Shown piece by piece: positions 1 to 6,000 of a stretch of DNA of 6,000 nt. Source of the stretch: Chitinophagaceae bacterium (GTDB lineage Bacteria > Bacteroidota > Bacteroidia > Chitinophagales > Chitinophagaceae); contig PKYU01000391.1 of the NCBI GenBank assembly GCA_003132765.1, positions 1-6,000 on the forward strand, in the 5' to 3' direction. The notes under the pieces were generated by a model. That model was not told the DNA's origin. It saw only the letters and a program-made list of their open reading frames with translations, and searched no databases. Position 1 is the first letter of the stretch, and the number at the start of each line of letters is the position of its first letter. Made by a program: the position numbers and the translations under genes.

Positions 1-12
1 ATTTAAACCTAT

Positions 13-108
13 ATGAACATTTCAATTAAATTTGGAGGCGAAGCCAATCAGAACATTACCACCGCCAAAGTCGGTGGATTTCTTAGGATAATTAAATTAA
101 CTCAATGA
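13..108 (+). CDS. Doubtful 31-codon ORF overlapping the amidohydrolase start
   Basis: An ATG at 13 opens a 31-residue frame beginning MNISIKFGGEANQ and ending at a TGA (106-108) that overlaps the next gene's ATG as ATGA. The four-base overlap is the usual arrangement for translational coupling, which is the only reason to list it. I recognise no family, signal peptide or motif in it, and the frame contains the 59-77 hairpin. It could be a leader peptide, the tail of a decayed upstream gene (the same frame has a stop at 4-6), or chance. Confidence 0.15.
   Translation: MNISIKFGGEANQNITTAKVGGFLRIIKLTQ
27..34 (+). promoter_or_regulatory. Possible Bacteroidota -7 element upstream of the amidohydrolase unit
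   Basis: TAAATTTG fits the TAnnTTTG -7 consensus of Bacteroidota. No TTG lies at the expected distance upstream, and the window begins only 26 bases before it, so the assignment rests on one half-site. If real, transcription would start near 40 and leave a leader of about 65 nt containing the hairpin at 59-77. Confidence 0.3.
59..77 (+). other. Small GC-rich hairpin in the leader
   Basis: CCACCG (59-64) and CGGTGG (72-77) form a perfect 6-bp stem with a 7-nt loop, 27 nt before the amidohydrolase start codon. There is no following T-tract. It could be the terminator of a gene outside the window or a structured part of the 5' leader. Confidence 0.25.
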
Positions 109-3100
109 GAAAAAGTACACTCGCCTTTCATGCTTATTTATTAATACTGGCAGGTTTCCTCACGATAACCAGGATAGACGCCCAAGTAACTTTTCCGGTA
201 AATGGCATTGCCAATCCTATAGAGAATGCCTATGCCTTCATTAATGCAACAATAGTAAAAAACTCATCCGGCACTGATTCCAACGCAACGTTAATTATCC
301 GGAACAAAAAAATTATCGCTGTTGGCACAAATATCGACGTCCCGAAGGATGTGGTAACAATAGATTGCAAGGGGAAATATATTTATCCTTCTTTTATTGA
401 TCTGTATAGCGATTATGGAATGCCGCCGGCAGAAAAGGTTTCAAACCGAAGGAATCCATTTGCGGGCTACCAATTCACTTCCAATACTAAAGGAGCATTT
501 GGCTGGAACGAGGCTATCAGGCCTGAAGTAAATGCTTCCGCCCTTTTTGATGTAAATGACAAGGATGCTAAACCGCTGCGGGATGCAGGCTTTGGCTCGG
601 TGCTCACCCATCAGCAGGATGGTATATCCCGAGGCACCGGAACTTTGGTAACCCTGGCTAACCAGTCAGATAACCTGGTAATGCTGAAAGAGAAAGCCTC
701 GGCTCAATATTCTTTTAGTAAAGGATCTTCTACACAAAGCTATCCGTCGTCCCTAATGGGTGTTATAGCTCTTTTGAGGCAAACCTACTACGATGCAGCA
801 TGGTACAAAAGTAACCCTGCTGAAGAAGGAAAAAATATGAGCCTTGCAGCCTGGAATAATAACCAGGATTTACCCCAGGTTTTTGAAGCCGATGATAAAT
901 GGAACTGCCTTCGGGCAAGCAGGATTGGAAATGAATTTGGTGTAAAATACATCATAAAAGCAGGAGGAAATGAATACCAGCGTATAAAAGAAATGGCTTC
1001 CATCAATACCACTTTTATCCTGCCGCTGGATTTTCCTAAGGCGATGGATGTAGAAGACCCTAATGATGCCCGTTATGTTTCCCTCACAGATATGGAAAAC
1101 TGGGAAATGGCGCCTACAAACCCTGCTGCATTTGAAAAAGCCAATATTCCTTTTTGCTTCACGGAATCAGGTTTAAAAGATGCCAAATCATTTTTTACAA
1201 ACCTTCGCAAAGCAATAGATGCAGGCCTTTCTGAAAAAACTGCCCTGGATGCCCTCACAAAAAACCCGGCTGTTGTCGTACATGCTTACGATGAACTGGG
1301 CAGTTTGGAAACAGGAAAACTTGCTAATTTTATCATTACGAACGGACCTGTTTTTGATGATAAAACAATAATACTTGAAAACTGGATACAGGGAGAAAAA
1401 TATGACATAAATGATGGGGAATGGAATAATATTCCGGCCATATATAATCTTGTAATTACTTCACAGGCTGGCATTGTAAATAATTATACCCTCTCTGTTA
1501 AGTCTTCAAGCTCAGCAACAATTATTGGTAAAGACACCTTGTCGTCTAAATTTTCTTTAAATGGCAAATTAGTTAATATCAATTTTTCACCGGTCACTCC
1601 GCCGAAGAAAAACCGCCACGAAATAACTGCTTCAGATAATAATATGCAAAAGGTGGACTCAATTAGTAATAAGAACATTGTTGCAGAGGAAGGACATCAG
1701 AAATATGCAGGGCATCCGGGAAGAAAAAGTCCGGCAACTGCAGAAGACAGTGGCCCGCTAATACGGTTAAGCGGTGTTATCAATACAGAAGGTTGGACGG
1801 GCAATGGGGTGGATATCTCCGGAAATATGCTTTATTGGACGGCAACCATGTTAAAAGAAAATATTCCAAAAGAAGATACAGCAAATAAGAAAAAGACTCC
1901 CATAGAAGGAAAAATTAGTTACCCCTTTGGCGCCTACGGATGGGAAACTATGCCGGTTCAGCAGGATATACTCATCAAAAATACCACAGTTTGGACGAGT
2001 GAAAAAGAAGGTGTATTACAAAACACCGATGTCTTGGTAAAGAACGGCAAAATAGCTGGCATTGGTAAAAATCTGGGGGCTTCCGCTACCATTATCATTG
2101 ATGGAACAGGAAAGCATCTTACGCCAGGTATTGTTGACGAGCACTCGCATATAGCTACTGTTTCAATTAATGAAGGCGGCCAGTCTGTCACATCAGAAGT
2201 GCGTATCGCAGATAATTTGGATCCTGATGACATCAATATATACCGGCAACTAAGCGGAGGCGTTACCACGTCTCATATCCTTCATGGAAGCGCCAATACC
2301 ATCGGCGGCCAAACACAATTAATCAAGCTACGCTGGGGCGTAAACGATACCGCATTGAAATTTGCCGGTGCAACTCCTTTCATAAAATTTGCGTCCGGCG
2401 AAAATGTGAAAAATACCCGATCAATAAATAATAACCGTTTTCCAAATACAAGAATGGGAGTAGACGAAGTAATTGATGATGCCTTTACCCGTGCCCTTGA
2501 TTATGAAAAAGGCATGAAGCTTTATGAAAGCCATCCAAAGAACAGCAAGTTGCTTCCTGTAAGAAGAGATCTTGAACTGGATGCATTGGTAGAGATCATG
2601 AATAAAAAAAGATTTATAACCTGCCATTCCTATAAAGCCAGCGAAATTTTAGCTGCCATGAAAGAAGCAGAAAAATTTGGATTTCGCTTCAATACATTTA
2701 CCCACGTGCTGGAGGGCTACAAAGTAGCAGATAAAATGAAACTCCATGGCGCCAATGCTTCTACTTTCAGCGATTGGTGGAATTATAAGACAGAAGTAAT
2801 TGATGCCATTCCACAAAATGCAGGCATCATGCAAAAAGTGGGGTTGAATGTAGCCATCAATTCTGATGATGCTGAAATGGCCAGGCGGCTCAACCAGGAA
2901 GCAGCCAAGAGTATAAAATACAGCGGTATGAGCGAAGAAGATGCCTTAAAAATGGTTACGATTAACCCTGCAACTATGTTGCATGTTCAGGAAAAGATTG
3001 GTAGCATCAAAATAGGTAAGGATGCAGACCTCGTGCTATGGAATACGGATCCTCTTAGTATTTATGCCATTCCGCAAAAAACGATTGTCGATGGAATCAT

Positions 3101-3281
3101 TTATTACGACGTTGAGCGCGACAGCACTATGCGAAAACAAATGCAATCAGAGCGAAACAGGCTTATTCAAAAGATGATAGAAGAAAAAAAATCGGGCGGC
3201 CCTGTAACTCATGCCCGTCCTATGGAAGAAAGCGGTCAGGATAGCGAAGAAAATGAAGGTCAAAATGATGGTTCTAATTAA
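105..3281 (+). CDS. Exported two-domain amidohydrolase family protein (N-terminal half degenerate)
   Basis: The 1058-residue product starts with a Sec signal peptide (charged MRK, hydrophobic residues about 7-22, likely cleavage near DAQ at 25-27) and has no lipobox cysteine, so a periplasmic location is expected. Residues 40-432 form a first amidohydrolase-like domain, but where the family has HxH it reads PSFIDLYSD (95-103), with Tyr101 and Asp103 in the His positions. Residues 440-620 are a beta-rich spacer with a polar, Lys/Pro-containing linker around 497-550. Residues 620-1000 form a second domain with an intact PGIVDEHSH (H680, H682), plus H841, H867 and D921 as plausible further ligands or catalytic residues. 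The tail after 1003 is charged and apparently disordered. Imidazolonepropionase-like/dipeptidase-like hydrolysis is likely, but the substrate cannot be named. The ATG at 105 is chosen because it gives a complete signal peptide. The gene precedes its paralogue by 32 nt. Confidence 0.95.
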   Translation: MRKSTLAFHAYLLILAGFLTITRIDAQVTFPVNGIANPIENAYAFINATIVKNSSGTDSNATLIIRNKKIIAVGTNIDVPKDVVTIDCKGKYIYPSFIDLYSDYGMPPAEKVSNRRNPFAGYQFTSNTKGAFGWNEAIRPEVNASALFDVNDKDAKPLRDAGFGSVLTHQQDGISRGTGTLVTLANQSDNLVMLKEKASAQYSFSKGSSTQSYPSSLMGVIALLRQTYYDAAWYKSNPAEEGKNMSLAAWNNNQDLPQVFEADDKWNCLRASRIGNEFGVKYIIKAGGNEYQRIKEMASINTTFILPLDFPKAMDVEDPNDARYVSLTDMENWEMAPTNPAAFEKANIPFCFTESGLKDAKSFFTNLRKAIDAGLSEKTALDALTKNPAVVVHAYDELGSLETGKLANFIITNGPVFDDKTIILENWIQGEKYDINDGEWNNIPAIYNLVITSQAGIVNNYTLSVKSSSSATIIGKDTLSSKFSLNGKLVNINFSPVTPPKKNRHEITASDNNMQKVDSISNKNIVAEEGHQKYAGHPGRKSPATAEDSGPLIRLSGVINTEGWTGNGVDISGNMLYWTATMLKENIPKEDTANKKKTPIEGKISYPFGAYGWETMPVQQDILIKNTTVWTSEKEGVLQNTDVLVKNGKIAGIGKNLGASATIIIDGTGKHLTPGIVDEHSHIATVSINEGGQSVTSEVRIADNLDPDDINIYRQLSGGVTTSHILHGSANTIGGQTQLIKLRWGVNDTALKFAGATPFIKFASGENVKNTRSINNNRFPNTRMGVDEVIDDAFTRALDYEKGMKLYESHPKNSKLLPVRRDLELDALVEIMNKKRFITCHSYKASEILAAMKEAEKFGFRFNTFTHVLEGYKVADKMKLHGANASTFSDWWNYKTEVIDAIPQNAGIMQKVGLNVAINSDDAEMARRLNQEAAKSIKYSGMSEEDALKMVTINPATMLHVQEKIGSIKIGKDADLVLWNTDPLSIYAIPQKTIVDGIIYYDVERDSTMRKQMQSERNRLIQKMIEEKKSGGPVTHARPMEESGQDSEENEGQNDGSN

Positions 3282-3313
3282 AAAATTCTCCATATAATTC
3301 TCAAAAGATAAAG

Positions 3314-4633
3314 ATGAAAAAAATACTTAATCTTACAGCGATTCTTATAGTTTTATCAGGTACTTCCTTTTCTCAATCAATAATTAATCCTGCACCGGCA
3401 AATGAAGGAATTATTTTCATTACCCATGCAAACATTCATGTGGGTAATGGCACCGTAATTACTGATGGAACCATTAAAATCAATCATGAAAAAATTGAAA
3501 ACATAGGGAAGGATATTGCTGTTCCGGCCGGTACTACTGTATATGATGCAAGCGGGAAACAAGTGTATCCCGGGCTCATCAACTCAATTACCAATATCGG
3601 AATTAAAGATGTTTCTTCCGGCGTAAAAGGAACTGACGACTATGATGAACTTGGATCAATAACTCCTTCTATCCGATCTATTGTTGCCTACAATTCTGAT
3701 TCTTATGTAATAAATGTCTTGCGCACCAATGGTATCTTACTGGCAAATGTGATACCCCAAAATGAAGAGAGTTCCCAAAAATTAATTTCGGGCACCTCCA
3801 GTGTAGTACAATTGGATTCCTGGAATTGGGAAGATGCCGTTTATAAAATGGACGGACAAATGCATTTCAATATGCCCTCCCTGGTTGCAAGGCGAAGACG
3901 GTTTTCATTCCTAGCTGAAAACGCACCGGAAGATCCGGTAAAGAGGGCGCTGGAGCAGATAGAATCAGTAAAAACATTTTTTAAAGAAGCGAAGGCTTAC
4001 CTGGCAGAACCTGAACATGTCAAAACGAATCTGAATTTTGAAGCCACCAAAAATTTATTTAATCAAAAACAAAAATTATTTGTGCATTGTAATTCAGTAA
4101 AAGAAATGTTGCTGGCAATAGATTTTGTAAAGGATTTTGGCTTTACAGTAGTTATTGTTGGAGGTGCGGATTGCTGGCAGATTGCACCATTGCTCAAACA
4201 ATATAATATTGCTATAATACTTGCTCAAACTCATTCATTGCCGGTTACTGTAGATGATGATGTAGACCAGCCTTATAAAACCCCTTACCTTTTGCAGAAG
4301 GCAGGCGTTTTATTTGCTATTGCGGATAATGACGAGACAACAAGGGGAATAAACCTGGCATTCAATGCCGGGACAGCAGCAGCATATGGATTATCGAAAG
4401 AAGAGGCATTAAGCGCCATTACGCTAAATGCTGCTAAAATTTTAGGAATTGATAATCGCACTGGCTCCCTGGAAGAAGGGAAAGATGCCAATATTATTGT
4501 CAGTGAAGGCGATATTCTTGATATGGAACACAGCATTGTTGATCTGGCATTTATACAAGGGAGAAAAATTAACCTGGATAATGTACAAACTGAGTTAGCA
4601 AATAAATTTAAATACAAATATGGGGTGAAGTAG
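3314..4633 (+). CDS. Exported single-domain amidohydrolase-like protein lacking the HxH motif
   Basis: The 439-residue product has a signal peptide (MKKILNLTAI, hydrophobic to about 16, likely cleavage after SFS at 18-20) and one amidohydrolase-like domain. The N-terminal beta-sandwich strand and PGLIN (86-90) are recognisable, but the HxH positions are Ile92 and Asn94. His258 (LFVHCNS), His307 (AQTHS) and an ADNDE segment near 337-341 correspond roughly to later active-site positions. The C-terminal signature GSLEEGKDANIIV (384-396) is typical of the superfamily. There is no promoter-like sequence in the 32-nt gap after the upstream gene, and the leader is A-rich, so cotranscription is likely. 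It may be a non-catalytic partner of the upstream protein, or bind metal differently; this is inference. Start choice is supported by the signal peptide and the AAAAGATAAAG leader. Confidence 0.94.
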   Translation: MKKILNLTAILIVLSGTSFSQSIINPAPANEGIIFITHANIHVGNGTVITDGTIKINHEKIENIGKDIAVPAGTTVYDASGKQVYPGLINSITNIGIKDVSSGVKGTDDYDELGSITPSIRSIVAYNSDSYVINVLRTNGILLANVIPQNEESSQKLISGTSSVVQLDSWNWEDAVYKMDGQMHFNMPSLVARRRRFSFLAENAPEDPVKRALEQIESVKTFFKEAKAYLAEPEHVKTNLNFEATKNLFNQKQKLFVHCNSVKEMLLAIDFVKDFGFTVVIVGGADCWQIAPLLKQYNIAIILAQTHSLPVTVDDDVDQPYKTPYLLQKAGVLFAIADNDETTRGINLAFNAGTAAAYGLSKEEALSAITLNAAKILGIDNRTGSLEEGKDANIIVSEGDILDMEHSIVDLAFIQGRKINLDNVQTELANKFKYKYGVK

Positions 4634-4641
4634 GTGCTTCT

Positions 4642-4728
4642 ATCAAATAGTTTTTATACCGGTAGGGCTACTGTGCTGGAATTGCATATTCGTCTGCCCA
4701 CCGTTAGCCCAATTGAAAAACTATTGAT
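4642..4728. repeat. Long inverted repeat with nested stem after the amidohydrolase unit
   Basis: AATAGTTTTT (4646-4655) is the exact reverse complement of AAAAACTATT (4716-4725). Allowing one bulged base, the stem extends with ATCA (4642-4645) against TGAT (4725-4728). Inside the 60-nt loop, CGGT-A-GGGC (4660-4668) pairs with GCCCACCG (4696-4703) over 8 bp with one bulge. It begins 8 bases after the stop codon at 4633, so it may help end transcription, but there is no T-tract on either side. It could equally be a dispersed element or a cassette boundary. Confidence 0.4.
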
Positions 4729-4737
4729 GAAGAAATG

Positions 4738-4797
4738 TACAAAAGATGAATAATGAAAATCTGCCCGAATTGTTGCTGATAGCATTACAAAAGATGA
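4738..4797. repeat. 12-nt direct repeat pair
   Basis: TACAAAAGATGA occurs at 4738-4749 and again at 4786-4797, 48 bases apart, in the non-coding stretch between the amidohydrolase unit and the antitoxin. Its meaning is unknown. With this AT-rich composition it could be chance or the trace of a small duplication. Confidence 0.35.
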
Positions 4798-4811
4798 GGA
4801 TTTGCAGTTCA

Positions 4812-4845
4812 GCCAGCATAGCAAGCCCCTTTGTTGTGCGTTGGC
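4812..4845. other. Imperfect hairpin just beyond the antitoxin stop
   Basis: GCCAGCATA-G-CAA (4812-4824) can pair with TTGTGCGTTGGC (4834-4845) through a stem with one mismatch, two wobble pairs and one bulge. It lies about 10 bases downstream of the antitoxin stop in the direction of its transcription, so it may define the mRNA 3' end. No U-tract follows it on the minus strand, so it is not a canonical intrinsic terminator. Confidence 0.25.
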
Positions 4846-4854
4846 CTTTCTACG

Positions 4855-5181
4855 CTATGATAATTGAAGTTGACGGTTTTCTAAGGTTACATTGAAATGA
4901 ATGTCTGCTTTCAACGCTTTAAAAACTTTAAGAACGGTATCAATTGTAGCACTATTTGCACTACTTTCTAATTTTGAAATCTGTGCCTTTTGTACTCCAA
5001 CTAATTTGCCAAGCTGCTCTTGCGTTAAGTTGCGTTCCTGTCTTGCTTTTTTAATCATGTGACTTAGAATGTCCATGTTTAACTCATACTCATACTGGTC
5101 TCTTTCTTTTGTGCCGGTCTTACCAATATATTTGTCTTTCATTTCGGCAAGTGAATAAGATTTAATTGCTGTCTTTGCCAT
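4855..5181 (-). CDS. XRE-family antitoxin (HigA-like helix-turn-helix protein)
   Basis: The product is 108 residues. Residues 39-95 form an XRE/Cro-type helix-turn-helix: scaffold helix SHMIKKARQERN, second helix TQEQLGKLVGV (53-63) and recognition helix QKAQISKLESS (64-74), followed by TIDTVLKVFKALKADI, a standard ending for HigA-type antitoxins. The N-terminal 35 residues (KSYSLAEMKDKYIGK) are the segment that usually contacts the toxin or dimerises. The ATG at 5181 is chosen because it follows the toxin stop by only 4 nt and has an A-rich leader; a TTG at 5241 in the same frame would run 53 bases into the toxin gene. In intact modules such a protein neutralises the RNA-cleaving toxin and represses their shared promoter. 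Here the toxin frame is broken, so the antitoxin may persist as an orphan regulator or protect against related toxins. Confidence 0.93.
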   Translation of the reverse strand: MAKTAIKSYSLAEMKDKYIGKTGTKERDQYEYELNMDILSHMIKKARQERNLTQEQLGKLVGVQKAQISKLESSANSATIDTVLKVFKALKADIHFNVTLENRQLQLS

Positions 5182-5185
5182 AATA

Positions 5186-5527
5186 TTATTTTTTTGTTTT
5201 GCTTTCAAAATATTTTTTCCTGATATTAATTGCTCTCTCAATTTCGTTAGCCGGCATTTTGTCCACTTTTTTTACAAAACCATGTGTCGCCAAAACCAAA
5301 GTCTGTTTGTCGTCGGTTTTGTCCCAGAAGGCAAGAAGTCTAATTTGTTTGCCACCAAAACGAATTCTTAATTCCCAAATGTCCTTTTGCAATTTTTTAA
5401 AAAGTCTCGGGTCATTTGTTTGTTCAGCCAGGTCAATATTATAAAAGATTTTCCTGACTGCTTTCGTGTCAAGTCCTGCAATAAATTTGTCGGCTTATTC
5501 TAAAAACCTTGTCTCAAAATGTCGCAA
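5186..5527 (-). pseudogene. HigB/Gp49-like (RelE superfamily) toxin interrupted by a nonsense codon
   Basis: Read from a TTG at 5527, the frame gives MRHFETRFLE, then TAA at 5495-5497, then ADKFIAGLDTKAVRKI and on to the stop at 5186: 113 codons in all, the usual size for this family. Family hallmarks after the stop are YNIDLAEQTNDPRLFKKL (about 29-46), DIWELR (49-54), the core IRLLAFWDK (62-70) and ATHGFVKKVDKMPANEIERA (80-99). Homologues as I remember them carry a residue such as Gln or Glu where the stop stands, so CAA to TAA is the simplest explanation. Working toxins of this family cleave translated mRNA. The remaining open stretch lacks the N-terminal strand and has no ATG until near its end; a TTG at 5392 would give only 68 residues without the first helices. 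It is probably inactive, unless the base is a sequencing error or the stop is read through. Gene order is toxin first, with a 4-nt gap to the antitoxin. Confidence 0.8.
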
Positions 5528-5550
5528 TTAAAGTATTTTTTCAAAGGTAA

Positions 5551-5561
5551 GGAAAGTTTCC
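5551..5561. promoter_or_regulatory. Candidate antitoxin operator palindrome
   Basis: GGAAAGTTTCC is a perfect 5+1+5 palindrome abutting the downstream edge of the -7 element, at the expected transcription start. XRE antitoxins generally repress their own operon by binding such palindromes, so this is a sensible operator candidate. Binding is inferred from position and symmetry only. Confidence 0.4.
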
Positions 5562-5590
5562 AAATATAGAAACATATTTTTTGTCAGCAA
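5561..5590 (-). promoter_or_regulatory. Bacteroidota-type promoter of the toxin-antitoxin operon
   Basis: On the minus strand TTG (5590-5588) is followed after 19 bp by TATATTTG (5568-5561), matching the TTG / TAnnTTTG promoter pattern of Bacteroidota. Transcription would start near 5555, giving a leader of roughly 30 nt before the toxin TTG at 5527. A second TAnnTTTG match, TACCTTTG (5549-5542), lacks a well-spaced upstream TTG and is less likely. Confidence 0.55.
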
Positions 5591-5826
5591 ATTAGAATGA
5601 GGATGTCCAACAAGGTGACGCACAATACCGGTGATTTCTTGTCAAACCCGGAAAAGTAAAAGTTGATCACCCTAAAGCGCAAAGGTCGTAAGGCAATTTC
5701 CTTAGTGAACTTATTGGCTTTTTCCATAAGTCACGAAGGACTCCCATGGAGAGGGAAATCTATCCTCTTATGATAGTCTTGACTTAACAATTCCTATTCC
5801 GGGAAAAGAAAGCTAGTAAACTCCGT

Positions 5827-5868
5827 AATAAATGATGAATAATAGAATTCACAGTGCATCATTTTATT
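5827..5868 (-). terminator. AT-rich stem-loop downstream of the secA-like gene
   Basis: AATAAATGATG (5827-5837) pairs with CATCATTTTATT (5857-5868) over 11 bp with a one-base bulge and a 19-nt loop. It begins about 20 nt after the minus-strand stop at 5889. It may end that transcript, but the stem is AT-rich and no U-tract follows. An alternative pairing of AATAATAG (5838-5845) with CTATTATC (5872-5879) competes with it. Confidence 0.3.
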
Positions 5869-5888
5869 GAGCTATTATCGTATTCTGA

Positions 5889-6000
5889 TTAACCTTCTCC
5901 TCTGCCATGGCATTGTTTATATTTTTTGCCGCTACCGCAGGGACAGGGATCATTTCTGCCAATTTTGGGGCCCACTTTGATAGGCTCTTTTTTTACATTT
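5889..6000 (-). CDS. secA: C-terminus of SecA preprotein translocase ATPase (SEC-C motif), partial
   Basis: Only the last 37 codons are in the window; the rest lies beyond the right edge. They end in KVGPKIG followed by [18 protein letters not shown] and a short GRGEG tail. The CxC(x8)CH arrangement is the SEC-C zinc-binding motif that closes many SecA proteins, where it helps bind SecB or ribosomes. The preceding [11 protein letters not shown] linker resembles SecA C-termini I recall from Bacteroidota. SEC-C motifs also occur on other proteins, such as YchJ/UPF0225 types and small hypothetical proteins, so the identity rests on the motif and linker alone. SecA is the cytosolic motor of the Sec pathway, which would also export the two signal-peptide proteins here. 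The stop is TAA at 5889-5891. Confidence 0.8.
   Translation of the reverse strand, partial: NVKKEPIKVGPKIGRNDPCPCGSGKKYKQCHGRGEG

Larger units (their letters stand above)
5528..5888. other. 361-nt stretch with promoter and structure but no supported gene
   Basis: This stretch between the toxin start and the upstream gene's stop holds the toxin-antitoxin promoter and operator (5551-5590) and an AT-rich stem-loop (5827-5868). In between, 5666-5745 resembles a decayed short-period repeat (CGCAAAGGT then CGTAAGGCA, later TCACGAAGG). Short inverted repeats also occur: GGTGAT (5630-5635) with ATCACC (5666-5671), and CTATC (5760-5764) with GATAG (5772-5776). No reading frame here shows a recognisable protein family. 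Confidence 0.5.

Noticed and set aside
1958..2269. Minus-strand 103-codon open frame inside the large amidohydrolase gene
   Set aside because: The plus-strand frame here encodes the conserved PGIVDEHSH metal-site region, so the opposite frame is a shadow.
4646..4725. Integron attC-like recombination site
   Set aside because: GTTAGCC does not fit the GTTRRRY core and no matching RYYYAAC arm was found at the other end of the stem.
4746..4895. Plus-strand 49-codon ORF beginning MNNENLPELLLIALQKM
   Set aside because: It runs through an imperfect hairpin and antisense into the 3' end of the antitoxin gene, and its composition after residue 17 does not look like a folded protein.
4855..5241. Longer antitoxin starting at TTG 5241
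   Set aside because: It would extend 53 bases into the toxin coding region; the ATG at 5181 sits 4 nt after the toxin stop and gives the usual family length.
5199..5444. Plus-strand 81-codon open frame
   Set aside because: It is the antisense shadow of the toxin gene, whose family sequence is clear on the minus strand.
5584..5727. Minus-strand 47-codon ORF beginning MEKANKFTKEIALRPLRF
   Set aside because: It has no ribosome-site-like leader or recognisable family, overlaps the toxin-antitoxin promoter TTG, and lies in repeat-like sequence.

Overview
The window looks like a chromosomal segment from a member of the Bacteroidota, probably the Chitinophagaceae/Sphingobacteriia side (inference). 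The reasons are a moderately AT-rich composition, A-rich leaders without Shine-Dalgarno sequences, TAnnTTTG-type -7 promoter elements, a long/short pair of exported amidohydrolase-like proteins of a kind I recall from this phylum, and a SecA C-terminus ending in a SEC-C zinc motif.

Bases 1-4633 hold a two-gene plus-strand unit. The first gene (105-3281) encodes an exported 1058-residue protein with two amidohydrolase-like halves. The N-terminal half has lost the metal-binding HxH motif; the C-terminal half keeps it. The second gene (3314-4633) starts 32 nt downstream and encodes an exported 439-residue single-domain relative that has also lost HxH. The unit therefore encodes three amidohydrolase folds, only one of which has a recognisable complete metal site. 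The substrate is unknown. Upstream lie a possible -7 element, a small hairpin and a doubtful 31-codon ORF that overlaps the first gene by ATGA.

Bases 4634-4854 are non-coding but rich in structure: a long inverted repeat with a nested stem, a 12-nt direct repeat, and an imperfect hairpin next to the following gene.

Bases 4855-5590 hold a minus-strand toxin-antitoxin module of the HigBA/Gp49 type, in toxin-first order. The antitoxin (5181 to 4855) is intact. The toxin (5527 to 5186) has one in-frame TAA at its eleventh codon, most simply explained as a CAA-to-TAA nonsense change, with clear family sequence on both sides. A TTG-19 bp-TAnnTTTG promoter and an 11-bp palindrome at the expected transcription start complete the module.

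Bases 5528-5888 otherwise contain no supported gene. From 5889 to the right edge is the 3' end of a minus-strand gene, most likely secA, followed by an AT-rich stem-loop.
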